Source of the DNA: Treponema sp.
GTDB taxonomy: Bacteria; Spirochaetota; Spirochaetia; Treponematales; Treponemataceae
Direction of reading: 5' to 3'
Length of the DNA stretch: 62,456 nucleotides
NCBI GenBank assembly: GCA_016293645.1
Contig: JAEDDW010000005.1
Location: 1 to 62,456, forward strand
Part shown: one piece after another, positions 51,567-60,226 of the stretch
How positions within the stretch are numbered: the first letter of the stretch is position 1
How the letters are laid out: every line of letters starts with the position of its first letter
Notes under the pieces: generated by a model
What the model was told of the DNA's origin: nothing
Seen by the model: the letters and a program-made list of their open reading frames with translations, nothing else
The model's database searches: none
Program-made: the position numbers and the translations under genes

Positions 51567-51596
51567 AATATAAAAAACAAAACCCCTGTAAGTCAA
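51567..51596 (-). promoter_or_regulatory. Promoter P1 upstream of the terminator (leader or small RNA)
   Basis: TTGACT, 18 bp, TATATT. It lies just after the AICAR formyltransferase stop and about 90 nt before the terminator, so it would make a short structured RNA or an attenuated cysE leader. Confidence 0.5.
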
Positions 51597-51626
51597 TACA
51601 AAATTAACACTTTTTTAACATTTTTA

Positions 51627-52799
51627 TCAGTGATGGAAAAGTCTGATTCCGTTGAAAGCCATCACCATGTTGTACCTGTTGGCACATTCGATTACATTGT
51701 CGTCACGGACACTTCCGCCAGGCTGGGCGATCACCTTTACACCGCTACGGTGAGCACGCTCGATGTTGTCGCCAAACGGGAAGAAAGCATCCGAACCGAG
51801 GGCAACATCAGTATTCTTTGCGATCCATGCCTTTCGCTCCTCACGGGTGAATACGGCAGGCTTTGTATTGAAGAAATTCTGCCAGACACCTTCCGCAAGC
51901 ACGTCATCGTAATCATCGCTTGTATATACGTCGATGGTGTTGTCACGGTCAGAACGCTTGATGTCTGCCTTGAAATCAAGGGAAAGAACCTGAGGAGCCT
52001 GACGGAGCCACCACTTGTCTGCCTTGTCACCTGCAAGACGTGTACAATGGACGCGGGACTGCTGGCCGGCACCAATACCGATAGCCTGACCGTCCTTTAC
52101 GTAGCATACACTGTTCGACTGTGTATATTTGAGGACAATGAGCGAGATGATCAGGTTGTCCTTGTCTTCCTTGGAAAGCTCCTTGTTGTCTGTGACGATG
52201 TTTGAAAGGGCATTTTCATCAAGCTTGATGAAGTTGTGGCCCTGCTCGAAAGTCACACCGAAAACCTGCTTCTTTTCTGTCTCCGCAGGAACGTAGTCTG
52301 GATCGATCTTGAGGACGCAGTATCCGCCCTTTTTCTTTGCCTTGAGGATCTCAAGGGCTTCGTCATCATAATCAGGAGCGATGATTCCGTCTGAAACTTC
52401 CTTCTTGATGAGAAGTGCAGTCGCCTTGTCGCATTTGTCGGAAAGGGAAATGAAATCACCAAATGAAGACATGCGGTCGGCACCACGGGCACGGGCATAG
52501 GCGCATGCAAGAGGTGTAAGTTCCACATCATCCGTATAATAGATTTTCTTGAGTGTGTCGCTCAAAGGACGTCCGATGGCAGCTCCAGCAGGAGAAACAT
52601 GCTTGAAAGAAGTTGCAGCAGGCATTCCTGTGGCTTCCTTGAGTTCCTTTACAAGCTGCCAGCCGTTGAGGGCATCAAGAAGATTGATAAAACCTGGTTT
52701 TCCGTTCAGCACTGTAAAAGGAAGATCTCCATTTTCCATAAAAACTTTTGATGGCTTCTGGTTAGGATTGCAGCCATACTTGAGTTCCATTTCTTTCAT
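51627..52799 (-). CDS. AICAR formyltransferase, free-standing (no IMP cyclohydrolase domain)
   Basis: It catalyses the formylation of AICAR in purine synthesis. ATG 52799 (MKEMELKYGCNPNQKPSKV) has GGAG 8 nt upstream; the longer frame is leader. The 390 residues correspond to the C-terminal domain of PurH: TSFKHVSPAGAA with the catalytic Lys-His (about 66-77), QSNSVCYVKDGQAIGIGAGQ and SDAFFPFGDNIERAHRSGVK. The MGS-like cyclohydrolase half is absent, so a separate cyclohydrolase must exist if IMP is made. Free-standing forms of this kind are known. The leader (52800-52880) can form a GCATAA...TTATGTGC hairpin. Confidence 0.92.
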   Translation of the reverse strand: MKEMELKYGCNPNQKPSKVFMENGDLPFTVLNGKPGFINLLDALNGWQLVKELKEATGMPAATSFKHVSPAGAAIGRPLSDTLKKIYYTDDVELTPLACAYARARGADRMSSFGDFISLSDKCDKATALLIKKEVSDGIIAPDYDDEALEILKAKKKGGYCVLKIDPDYVPAETEKKQVFGVTFEQGHNFIKLDENALSNIVTDNKELSKEDKDNLIISLIVLKYTQSNSVCYVKDGQAIGIGAGQQSRVHCTRLAGDKADKWWLRQAPQVLSLDFKADIKRSDRDNTIDVYTSDDYDDVLAEGVWQNFFNTKPAVFTREERKAWIAKNTDVALGSDAFFPFGDNIERAHRSGVKVIAQPGGSVRDDNVIECANRYNMVMAFNGIRLFHH

Positions 52800-52979
52800 A
52801 GCAATTACTCCAAAAAAAGGTTGTTGTTTATGCACATAAAATACAGGATTCTCACCTGTTATGCAATTTGTCCGCAAAAAAACTAAAGAGAAATCTCCAT
52901 CATGCCGAAAATAAAATCGGATTGTTCTGCAAAGAAATGGAGATAATTGAGTTTTTCAACAATAAAAATCTGCGTTTGT

Positions 52980-53008
52980 TTGACAAGCATATTGAATTGA
53001 TATATCTT
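52980..53008 (+). promoter_or_regulatory. Promoter of the STAS gene
   Basis: TTGACA, 17 bp, TATCTT, divergent from the AICAR formyltransferase gene. Confidence 0.6.
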
Positions 53009-53066
53009 TTAATTTGTATATAAAGAGTAAAGCCTCTGGAGACTGTACTTTGGAGTGGAGAATTTT

Positions 53067-53618
53067 ATGAATAGCAACGATTTGGTTCCTGGATTCAACG
53101 AAGAAAAAGATGACAGCCTTAAAATTTCTCTTGAAAGGGTAGAAGGTGTAGAGGGTTCTATTCTTGTTATCCTCAACGGCTACATCGACACATATAATTC
53201 CGTATATTTTCAGAAGCAGGTAAACAAGATTGTAAGTTCCGGCTTCGTGAACATCATCTTCAACTGCTCAAACCTCAATTACGTATCATCAACTGGAATC
53301 GGTTCATTCACCGCATTCCTCAAGCTGGTAAAGCCAAAGAACGGCGACATCGTTCTCCTCAGCATCCAGCCTAAGGTCTATGAAGTTTTCCAGCTTCTCG
53401 GTTTCAGCCAGTTCTTCAACATCAAGGAGACCATCGAAGACGCAGTGAACCACTTCAAGCAGGACAACACTGCAACCACATCTTCCGTATTCCCGAAGAT
53501 CTTCAGCTGCCCTGTATGTTCAAGAAAGCTCAAGGCTTCTAAAAGCGGAAGATTCAAGTGTTCGGACTGCAAGGCCATCCTTGCCATCGACCAGAGCGGA
53601 AACGTATTCCTGGGATAA
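53067..53618 (+). CDS. STAS-domain protein with C-terminal zinc ribbon (anti-sigma factor antagonist type)
   Basis: The 183-residue protein starts at ATG 53067 with GGAG upstream. Residues about 20-125 form a STAS domain, with NVVSSTGIG-type loop here reading LNYVSSTGIGSF (about 78-89); the Ser of SST is the usual phosphorylation site in SpoIIAA-like antagonists. A linker leads to a Cys4 zinc ribbon (CPVCSRKL...CSDCKAIL, about 149-174). Such proteins control an anti-sigma kinase in a partner-switching cascade; no kinase or sigma gene is nearby. The added ribbon is unusual for a simple antagonist. Confidence 0.88.
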   Translation: MNSNDLVPGFNEEKDDSLKISLERVEGVEGSILVILNGYIDTYNSVYFQKQVNKIVSSGFVNIIFNCSNLNYVSSTGIGSFTAFLKLVKPKNGDIVLLSIQPKVYEVFQLLGFSQFFNIKETIEDAVNHFKQDNTATTSSVFPKIFSCPVCSRKLKASKSGRFKCSDCKAILAIDQSGNVFLG

Positions 53619-53641
53619 TCAGGCACATAACCATAGAAAAC

Positions 53642-53670
53642 GGCGTCCTTCTTCAGGGCGCTTTTTTTTT
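53642..53670 (+). terminator. Terminator after the STAS gene
   Basis: GGCGTCC / GGGCGC stem with a TTCTTCA loop and T9. It ends just before the Shine-Dalgarno of the next gene. Confidence 0.75.
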
Positions 53671-53686
53671 GACACGAGGACATGAC

Positions 53687-54421
53687 ATGAATTTAGACAA
53701 CATCGTAATCGTACTGGACAGACCGGAGGAACCACGCAACATTGGAGCCGTATGCCGGGCCATGGCAAACAGCAACATCCATGAGCTGAGAATTGTCGGA
53801 AAAAAAGAAGAAATAGATATTGAAAAAGTCCACGTACTTGCAATACATGCAGCCTATATTTTTGACAAAGCTGAATTCTATCAATCGATCACCGAAGCTA
53901 CGGCAGACTGCGTATGCGCAGCCGGAACCACAAGACGCCGCGGAAAGAAACGAAAGGGAAAGCTTCTTTTGCCGGAAGAATTCGCCGTGACGGCAGACAA
54001 GATAACTACGGGCAGAAAAAACAGTCAGGGCGGAAAAGTAGCCGTTGTCTTTGGCAACGAGCGCACAGGCCTTGACGACAATGAAATCCTTGAATGCACC
54101 ATGGGGGTCACAATTCCGTCAAGCGATGAGTTCGGTTCCATGAACCTGAGCCACGCGGTGCAGATCATGTGCTACACACTTTTCAGATACGACGGAAAAG
54201 GAAAAACAGGATATACACCGATCGACAGAAAAAGGCTGAAGTCTACGGTCACCCTCATCGCAGATAACCTTCAGAAAATCGGTTTTTTCAAGGTAACCGG
54301 AAGAAGCGACATGGAACACTTCTGGCGTGACATCCTTTCAAGGGCTGCCTTAAGCGAAGGAGAAGCCCAGTACCTTGAGAAAGTCTTTGACAAGGCATCC
54401 GGGCTTGCTTCAAAAAAATGA
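53687..54421 (+). CDS. TrmJ-like SPOUT RNA methyltransferase
   Basis: The 244-residue protein starts at ATG 53687 with GAGGA about 8 nt upstream. SPOUT motifs: motif 1 DRPEEPRNIGAVCRAMANS (about 11-29), motif 2 KVAVVFGNERTGLDDNEI and motif 3 SSDEFGSMNLSHAVQIMCY. Motif 3 has the usual Ser-x-Asn-Leu-Ser that makes the knotted SAM site. The arrangement is of the TrmJ/TrmH family, which methylates the 2'-OH of tRNA position 32; 23S rRNA is the alternative target. The basic stretch RRRGKKRKGK at about 81-90 may contact RNA. Confidence 0.85.
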   Translation: MNLDNIVIVLDRPEEPRNIGAVCRAMANSNIHELRIVGKKEEIDIEKVHVLAIHAAYIFDKAEFYQSITEATADCVCAAGTTRRRGKKRKGKLLLPEEFAVTADKITTGRKNSQGGKVAVVFGNERTGLDDNEILECTMGVTIPSSDEFGSMNLSHAVQIMCYTLFRYDGKGKTGYTPIDRKRLKSTVTLIADNLQKIGFFKVTGRSDMEHFWRDILSRAALSEGEAQYLEKVFDKASGLASKK

Positions 54422-54510
54422 ATGAAGGGAATGTACAATAAGTAATCATGCTAGGGTCATTGCATATGGCGGCGGAGCTTCCATAAAGCCGCAATGTCGA
54501 AATGCCCGAT

Positions 54511-54548
54511 ACCACTATATGTGGTGGTTTCGACTAAGCTCAACCACC
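54511..54548. repeat. Palindromic repeat with TTCGAC core between convergent genes
   Basis: GGTGGT - TTCGACTAAGCTCA - ACCACC, preceded by ACCAC-TATAT, so the left arm pairs on both sides. It lies in the 172-bp gap between the TrmJ-like gene and the sigma54 activator gene; the rest of the gap shows no gene. Confidence 0.7.
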
Positions 54549-54593
54549 CTGGAATTACTTTTGGGACAATCCCATGTACCCCATCGGCACGAA

Positions 54594-55697
54594 TCAGAAG
54601 ATGATGTCTGACTTTTCTATGGTGTCACCTTCGCATAGAATCGCGGCCCGCTGGATGCAGAACATCAGCTGCCTTATGTTGCCGGGCCAGCTGTAGTTTT
54701 CCAGCATCGGCATGACCTGGGGAGATATCTTCTTTCCGTAATGGGATGCAAAATATTCCGCAAGGGGCCTTATCTCTTCCTTTCTTACCCTCAAAGGCGG
54801 AATTTTCACGATCAGTTTTGAAAGCCTCCAGTACAGCTGTTTCTTGAACTTATGTTCCCTGACCATTTTTTCAAGATCCGCATCTGTTGCAAAAATCAAC
54901 CTGCACCTTACTCTGTGTTTCTTTGTTCCGCCTACATGGCAGTACTCCATGGAATCAAGGACTTCAAGAAGTTTCGCCTGGTTCTCGTAGGAAAGTTCCC
55001 CGATCTCATCAAGAAAAAGAGTTCCGTTGCCGGCGATCTCAAAGACACTTTTCTTGCTGTCCATGGCTCCTGTATAGGCTCCCTTGACGCTGCCAAAAAG
55101 TTCCGTCTCCATGAGGGTAGGAGAAAATGACGCAAGACTACGCGACTCAAAGGGACAGTCCTTCCTTGACGAAAGCCTATGGATTTTCAGCGCGCTGAAG
55201 CCTTTGCCGCAGCCGCTTTCACCAAGAAGCAGGACAGGCTCGTCAACAGCTGCATATTTCTCAAGATAATGACTGTAAGGTTTGTCCGATGGAGGTTCCC
55301 CAAAAGGCATGGGAAAATCTTCACGGATATCCAGAGTTCCGTCTGTAAAACTGAAAAGTTGATGGGCTGAAAGATAGGCTGGGAATTCCTTATCGGTAAA
55401 AATATAACTGCCGTCACTGCCCCGGAAAACAATGTCGTTTTTACTTTTACCGTCAATGATCAGATGACACGGATTTTTTCTTTCATCACAGAGAGAAAAA
55501 ATCTCTTCAACCTGCCCTTGCGTAAGACAATCTGGATCAGCAATCACCGAAAAAAATTTCGACAGAGGAAACCTTGCAAGCGTGGCCTTGAAACTTTCAA
55601 AGGTCTCAGCCTGCAGCTTCAGGTTACCTGCGATTTTTCTGGAACATATCCAGAACAGCTCTTTGCTTTGGGAAATCAGACAAACTGAGTTTTCCAT
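54594..55697 (-). CDS. Sigma54-type AAA+ activator without a DNA-binding domain
   Basis: A 367-residue protein. Residues about 140-350 are a bacterial enhancer-binding AAA+ domain: Walker A LLGESGCGKG (about 156-165), sigma54-contact loop KGAYTGA (standard GAFTGA with Tyr for Phe), Walker B GTLFLDEIGEL and the Arg-finger region RLIFATDADLEKMV...QLYWRLS. The C-terminus ends at IEKSDIIF with no Fis-type helix-turn-helix. The N-terminal 130 residues are an unrecognised sensor-like domain. Without an HTH it would act from solution, as FlrA-independent types such as CtcC or FleQ-like variants do. It ends the ctp-rsmE-wecG/tagA operon. Confidence 0.88.
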   Translation of the reverse strand: MENSVCLISQSKELFWICSRKIAGNLKLQAETFESFKATLARFPLSKFFSVIADPDCLTQGQVEEIFSLCDERKNPCHLIIDGKSKNDIVFRGSDGSYIFTDKEFPAYLSAHQLFSFTDGTLDIREDFPMPFGEPPSDKPYSHYLEKYAAVDEPVLLLGESGCGKGFSALKIHRLSSRKDCPFESRSLASFSPTLMETELFGSVKGAYTGAMDSKKSVFEIAGNGTLFLDEIGELSYENQAKLLEVLDSMEYCHVGGTKKHRVRCRLIFATDADLEKMVREHKFKKQLYWRLSKLIVKIPPLRVRKEEIRPLAEYFASHYGKKISPQVMPMLENYSWPGNIRQLMFCIQRAAILCEGDTIEKSDIIF

Positions 55698-55709
55698 TAT
55701 TCATGTTAG

Positions 55710-56453
55710 CTAATCTTCTTTCTTAAAAAGCCTGTTCCAGATGAGAAGGATTATATAGCACGAGTATGGGAAAATCAAAAAGAGTTTCAGCGGATTCTTG
55801 ACCACTTCGCCCCAGATTTCATTTCCCTTTTCAAAAGTCTTTGGATCGACACGCTTGATTCTGCGGCCGAAAATTCCGACTGCATCGCGGTAATACATGA
55901 ATATGCTTGTAGTGAATTTATCGCGGTTGTTGTAAGGCCAAAGTTCCCTGTTCTTTACACCTTCGCTTAAAAGCACAAGGGACGGACTTGATTTTCTTAT
56001 GGCTTCGATTATTCCCTCTTCCGCAGCAGCCTTGTAATATCCTACATAGCGGCCCACAACACGAAGAGTCTTGAAAGTTTTCTTTACGTTTTTTTCTGCT
56101 TCCACAAGAGCCTTTTTTCTTCCGCCAAAAAGATAGAATGACTTGTAGCGGTTTTCAAGAAGCCCCAGAATGCTGATTGTCGCATCAAAAGGATTGTATC
56201 TGACCGGGACGGTTTTTTTAAGGAAGCGTGCGCCTTTCAGGATGCTCTTTGACACCGGCAGAACGAGATCCGCGTTTTTTACGCATTCTGAGAATTCATT
56301 TTTCCCGCGTGCCTTCATCAGATCCCAGATCGAAAGAAACACAATCTGAGAGGGACCTTTTTTCTCCATGAGCTCAAGAATAACTCCCTCAAGTTCCGTG
56401 CGCTGACAGACATCAACAGGCACTCCAAGAATATGAATACGCTGAACCGACAT
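55710..56453 (-). CDS. WecG/TagA/CpsF family glycosyltransferase
   Basis: A 247-residue protein of the family that adds N-acetylmannosaminuronate or ManNAc to lipid-linked sugars. The pattern is ILGVPVDVCQRTELEGVILE near the start, FYLFGGRKKALVEAEKNV (about 111-128), RVVGRYVGYYKAAAEE and SPSLVLLSEGVKNRELW (about 160-176). The usual catalytic Thr-Asp pair (PxxxTDGxG) reads LPVSKSIL, so activity may differ. A C-terminal hydrophobic helix (LKLFLIFPYSCYIILLIWN) anchors it to the membrane. The start adjoins the rsmE stop. Confidence 0.82.
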   Translation of the reverse strand: MSVQRIHILGVPVDVCQRTELEGVILELMEKKGPSQIVFLSIWDLMKARGKNEFSECVKNADLVLPVSKSILKGARFLKKTVPVRYNPFDATISILGLLENRYKSFYLFGGRKKALVEAEKNVKKTFKTLRVVGRYVGYYKAAAEEGIIEAIRKSSPSLVLLSEGVKNRELWPYNNRDKFTTSIFMYYRDAVGIFGRRIKRVDPKTFEKGNEIWGEVVKNPLKLFLIFPYSCYIILLIWNRLFKKED

Positions 56454-57251
56454 TTATGATTCCCCTTCCATCACCGTCTGAACCGCGGCGACACCATAAA
56501 GGGCCGCAGTCTCACAGCGAAGAATATTTGTTTTTATGTGAACGGCCGTAAAGCCAGATTTTCCAAGGATTTCTATTTCCTCAGGCGAAATTCCACCTTC
56601 CGCACCTATGGCAAGACAGATCCTTTTTGCTTCCGGTCCATCCATTAAAGCATGGCCGATCGAAACAGTTCCGTCGGAACGCTCATAAAGAACGACCGCT
56701 TTTTTTTCTTCACCGATCGAAGCATAAAGCTCACAGGCTTTTTCCACCGACATGGACGGCATGATCAACGTTTCAACCGGCGAGCCGCTTTGTTCCCTGG
56801 CTTCCGTAATGACACGCTGCCACCTGTCGTCACTGCCGTCCGTCTTTTTTCGGGCGGACTCGATGCTGCCTTTCTGACAGAACGCTCCCTCGACAGGAAT
56901 TATCCTTGAGACTCCGCATTCCACTGCCTGGCGGATTATCAGATCCATCTTCGGAGGTTTTGCGACAAACTGGAAAAGCCACAGTTCGTAAGGGAAAAGA
57001 TTCCCCTGGGCGGCCCTCGCATGGACTCCCCTGGATTGCGCGGCCATATCTCCGGCAACCTGAAGCATGATTTTCTTTACGCCGCGGTCAACTTTTGCAA
57101 CCGTCATGGGCTGAAGAATTCCGCCTGGAAGACGCACGTCAATCATGTCACCTTCCTCTACCCTGAGCACGGAAGCAAGATAGCGGAACTTTTTTCCCTC
57201 GACACAGACGCATCCATTTTCAAGGGTCGAGTCTGAAACAAACTGCCTCAT
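56454..57251 (-). CDS. rsmE: 16S rRNA (uracil-1498-N3) methyltransferase RsmE
   Basis: A 265-residue SPOUT methyltransferase. The N-terminal PUA-like domain (FRYLASVLRVEEGDMIDVRL) is followed by the knot with CLAIGAEGGISPEEIEILGK (about 209-228) and LGxNILRxETA-type motif, here IKTNILRCETAALYGVA. The start is directly after the ctp stop (TAA then ATG). Confidence 0.93.
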   Translation of the reverse strand: MRQFVSDSTLENGCVCVEGKKFRYLASVLRVEEGDMIDVRLPGGILQPMTVAKVDRGVKKIMLQVAGDMAAQSRGVHARAAQGNLFPYELWLFQFVAKPPKMDLIIRQAVECGVSRIIPVEGAFCQKGSIESARKKTDGSDDRWQRVITEAREQSGSPVETLIMPSMSVEKACELYASIGEEKKAVVLYERSDGTVSIGHALMDGPEAKRICLAIGAEGGISPEEIEILGKSGFTAVHIKTNILRCETAALYGVAAVQTVMEGES

Positions 57252-58736
57252 TTATTTAGCGTTGCCCGTAGAAGGTTCTTCATTTTTTGCCTTCTCGTCT
57301 TCTTCCAGCTGATCCCTGAGGGTCTTTGAATCTTTCAGAAGCTTTGCGAAATCCTTCTGGCCAAGAACGTCAATGGCGGCCTTGAGCTGGATATCATAGT
57401 CCAGGTCGTAAAGCATGGCCGGCTTTGTTCTTCCGACTTCATTGCGTATTATCTTGCGGAGGAATGATTCCTCAAGCCTGTATGTCTTTCTGAGCTGATT
57501 CGCATAGGTTGCGATCTGGGCTTCCGTCATGTCGGGATGGGATTCCACATATGTTGAGATCACATTGTCCTTCTCAAGCCTTTCCCATTCGGTTTTCTGT
57601 TCGTCCGTGAATTCAGGATAAAGAACTTCCAGGTCCGGTCTGATGCCGCGCTTGTCGATGTTGACGTCAAGCGGAGAATAATAGCGGGCTACCGTGATCT
57701 TGAATCCATCCTTGTTTACAAGACCGCTCGGAATCTGGACGCTGCCCTTTCCGTAGGATTTCTCACCCACAAGGTATGCTTTTTTTGTATCCTTGAGTGC
57801 CCCGGAAAGAATTTCGGAAGCACTTGCGCTTGCACGGTTGATGAGCACAACAACAGGAATGTTCTTTACGACAGTCTTTTCAGCTTTTGCATGGTAAACT
57901 GAATTTTCATAATCAAGTCTGCTTTTTGTCTGCACGATGACGCCGCTGTCGATGAATTTGTCAGCGATCTCGACTGCGGAAGCAAGAAGTCCGCCGCCGT
58001 TGTTTCTGAGGTCGACTATGAGTCCTGAATATTTCTTTTCTTTCCTGAAGGAATCAAGGGCATCCTGAACACGTTCCGCGGTATTCGTTGAGAATTCCGA
58101 GATGCGGATATAGCCGATGCCGCCGATCATGCCGAATTTCACAGTTGGATTTTCAATGAGGGCACGGACAAGGACACGGTCGAATTCCACGGTCTTGCGG
58201 CGGATTGTAACGGTCACGGTCTCGCCTATGGTGCCGCGGAGCATTCCAAGAACTTCATCCATGGTTATGGTGGAAGTATCCACTCCGTCAATCTTCACGA
58301 TGAAATCCCCGGGCTGAATGCCTGCACGCGCACCGGGAGTGTCATCTATAGGCTGAACAACCTCGACGTAGGCTGGTTTGTCCTTTGTCGAAGTGGAAGG
58401 CTTTGTGATGGAAAGACCGACACCGCCGAAACTTCCCTGGGTCGTGTCGGAAATGTTGCGCCATTCACTTTTATCCATATACACGGAATAAGGATCATCA
58501 AGGGCACCCAGCATTCCGCGGAGGGCTCCCTCGTAAAGTATCTGGGGATCAACTTCCTCAACATAATTCTGCTGGATGAAATAATACAGCTGGTTGATTA
58601 TGCCAAGATACTTGCTGTTCTGTACCTTAGTAGAATCCGCCGTGGCAGACTGCGACTGTGCAAAGCACTGGGAAGCAAATATTGAAAGGAAAAGCGCGTT
58701 TACAGTTACAAAAAAACATTTTCTGATGATCTTCAT
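57252..58736 (-). CDS. ctpA: C-terminal processing peptidase (S41, tail-specific protease)
   Basis: A 494-residue exported protease. Signal peptide at about 1-27 (FVTVNALFLSIFASQCFAQS), a PDZ domain at about 105-190 (GSFGGVGLSI, GARAGIQPGDFIVKIDGVD), then the S41 catalytic domain with VDLRNNGGGLLASAVEIADK, the nucleophile Ser in NRASASASEI and the general-base Lys in VGEKSYGKGSVQ. A C-terminal extension of about 100 residues is Glu/Lys-rich. First gene of a four-gene operon. Confidence 0.93.
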   Translation of the reverse strand: MKIIRKCFFVTVNALFLSIFASQCFAQSQSATADSTKVQNSKYLGIINQLYYFIQQNYVEEVDPQILYEGALRGMLGALDDPYSVYMDKSEWRNISDTTQGSFGGVGLSITKPSTSTKDKPAYVEVVQPIDDTPGARAGIQPGDFIVKIDGVDTSTITMDEVLGMLRGTIGETVTVTIRRKTVEFDRVLVRALIENPTVKFGMIGGIGYIRISEFSTNTAERVQDALDSFRKEKKYSGLIVDLRNNGGGLLASAVEIADKFIDSGVIVQTKSRLDYENSVYHAKAEKTVVKNIPVVVLINRASASASEILSGALKDTKKAYLVGEKSYGKGSVQIPSGLVNKDGFKITVARYYSPLDVNIDKRGIRPDLEVLYPEFTDEQKTEWERLEKDNVISTYVESHPDMTEAQIATYANQLRKTYRLEESFLRKIIRNEVGRTKPAMLYDLDYDIQLKAAIDVLGQKDFAKLLKDSKTLRDQLEEDEKAKNEEPSTGNAK

Positions 58737-58822
58737 TTTTATGATAACCTCTGGTCCTTGTCTTTATTGGACATCTCAAACCCCTGCGTTTTCAGAGGCC
58801 CCCTTTTAAAATATGTCTTTAC

Positions 58823-58851
58823 ATTCTAGATGGTTTTGGTGGAATTTACAA
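58823..58851 (-). promoter_or_regulatory. Promoter of the ctp operon
   Basis: TTGTAA, 17 bp, TAGAAT on the minus strand; AGAGGTT before the ctp ATG serves as ribosome site. Confidence 0.5.
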
Positions 58852-58984
58852 GAAATTCGGAATCGAAGATTTTAAAAGGATGGACGAGTAAAAAAACGGC
58901 CAGAAGAAATCTGAGCGGGCGTATCACCATTTTTCAAAATTCTGTATCCATCATCTCCTATACCTTTGCTAGATGTTTTTTTTG

Positions 58985-58993
58985 TGTTAAAAT
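58985..58993 (+). promoter_or_regulatory. Extended -10 of the MinD-like gene, leaderless
   Basis: TGT TAAAAT with TTGCTA 16 bp upstream (58966-58971). Seven bases separate the -10 from the ATG at 59001, and there is no Shine-Dalgarno. Confidence 0.55.
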
Positions 58994-59000
58994 CATCATT

Positions 59001-60152
59001 ATGCAGATAATACCAGTAGCCAGCGGAAAAGGCGGAGTCGGAAAAAGTCTCCTGAGCGCAAACCTTGCCATCGCATTGGGTCAATCAGGCAAAAGGGTCC
59101 TTCTTGTTGACCTGGACCTTGGAGCTTCAAACCTCCATCTTGTACTTGGCCATCCAAACGCAAAGGAAGGCATCGGAACTTTCCTCACGGGTCAGTCAAA
59201 ATTTGAGGACATAATCCATCAGACAGACTACATGAACGTCTCATTCATTGCCGGAGATGCTGAAATTCCAGGCCTCACATCATTGAAGGTAAGCCAGAAA
59301 AATGAGCTCATCAAAAGCTTCGGAAGAATGGAAGACAGATTTGACTATCTTATCCTTGACCTTGGAGCCGGAACCCACCTGACCATCCTGGACATGTTCC
59401 TCCTTTCACCACAGGGAATCATTGTCACTGCCCCTACTGTAACGGCAACACTCAACGGCTATCTGTTCCTGAAGAACGTAGTGTTCCGCATGATGTACAA
59501 TACATTCAAGAAGGGCAGCCCTGCATACAACTACCTTGAGACATTGAAAAAAGATTCTGCCTCGCTGCAGCGTCTCTACATACCAAAACTCATTGAAACG
59601 CTGGAGATGGAAGATCCTGAAGCCACGATGCTTTTCAAGCGCAGAATGAAGGAATTCCATCCGCGACTCGTGCTGAACATGATCGATGATCCAAAGGACT
59701 CGGAACGTGCCCAGAGAATCCGCCGTTCGTGCCAGCAGTACCTGGACCTGGAACTGGAGCACCTTGGCGTGATTTACCGTGACACTTTCCAGGACAAGGC
59801 CCTGGCATCAAGACTTCCTGTCATTGTATACAAGCCTCAGTCAATCATCGCGCAGGCGGTGTTCCGTGTGGCTGAAAAAATCATCCAGTCCGAGACACTG
59901 AAATTTGACGACGACTACGACATGACACAGGCTTCCGAATCTTCATTTGAGATCGCGGCGGAAGAAGCAACTGATGACTTTGGCCAGAAGATGGCTTACA
60001 TTGAAGAACTCGCCGGAACCGGTGCCCTTACCCCTGGTGAACTTGCCGAAACCCTCAGGCAGCAGCAGTATGAACTTACAGCCCTCAAGAACGAAAACAA
60101 CCTTCTTAAGAAAAAACTTCTCGAGGCCGCAGCACAGGGATTCAAGGTCTGA
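59001..60152 (+). CDS. MinD/ParA-family ATPase (FlhG/YlxH-like)
   Basis: A 383-residue P-loop ATPase. The deviant Walker A SGKGGVGKS (about 8-16) follows MQIIPVA, and VLLVDLDLGASNLHLVLG (about 34-51) is the switch region; FDYLILDLGAGTHLTILDMF is Walker B. A long insertion (KKGSPAYNYLETLKKDSASL) and a C-terminal coiled coil (LRQQQYELTALKNENNLLKK) make it longer than FlhG (about 290). FlhG-type proteins set flagellar number or placement; no flagellar gene is in the window. The start with no ribosome site supports the ATG at 59001, not the longer frame. Confidence 0.88.
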   Translation: MQIIPVASGKGGVGKSLLSANLAIALGQSGKRVLLVDLDLGASNLHLVLGHPNAKEGIGTFLTGQSKFEDIIHQTDYMNVSFIAGDAEIPGLTSLKVSQKNELIKSFGRMEDRFDYLILDLGAGTHLTILDMFLLSPQGIIVTAPTVTATLNGYLFLKNVVFRMMYNTFKKGSPAYNYLETLKKDSASLQRLYIPKLIETLEMEDPEATMLFKRRMKEFHPRLVLNMIDDPKDSERAQRIRRSCQQYLDLELEHLGVIYRDTFQDKALASRLPVIVYKPQSIIAQAVFRVAEKIIQSETLKFDDDYDMTQASESSFEIAAEEATDDFGQKMAYIEELAGTGALTPGELAETLRQQQYELTALKNENNLLKKKLLEAAAQGFKV

Positions 60153-60162
60153 ATCTTAAACT

Positions 60163-60215
60163 AAAATTGAAGGGACACTGTAACGGTGTTTCCTCAATTT
60201 TTATATATTTTTATT
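60163..60215 (+). terminator. Terminator after the MinD-like gene
   Basis: AAATTGA...TCAATTT with inner GG/CC and ACAC/GTGT pairs, followed by T-rich TTTTTATATATTTTTATTT. It ends about 12 bp before lgt, so lgt likely relies on partial read-through. Confidence 0.65.
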
Positions 60216-60226
60216 TGGATTATAAA

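Noticed and set aside
51472..51596. T-box, SAM or other known riboswitch controlling cysE
   Set aside because: There is no T-box AGGGTGG-ACCGCG antiterminator and no SAM-type core; the leader is only about 90 nt. I kept it as an unclassified terminator-containing leader.
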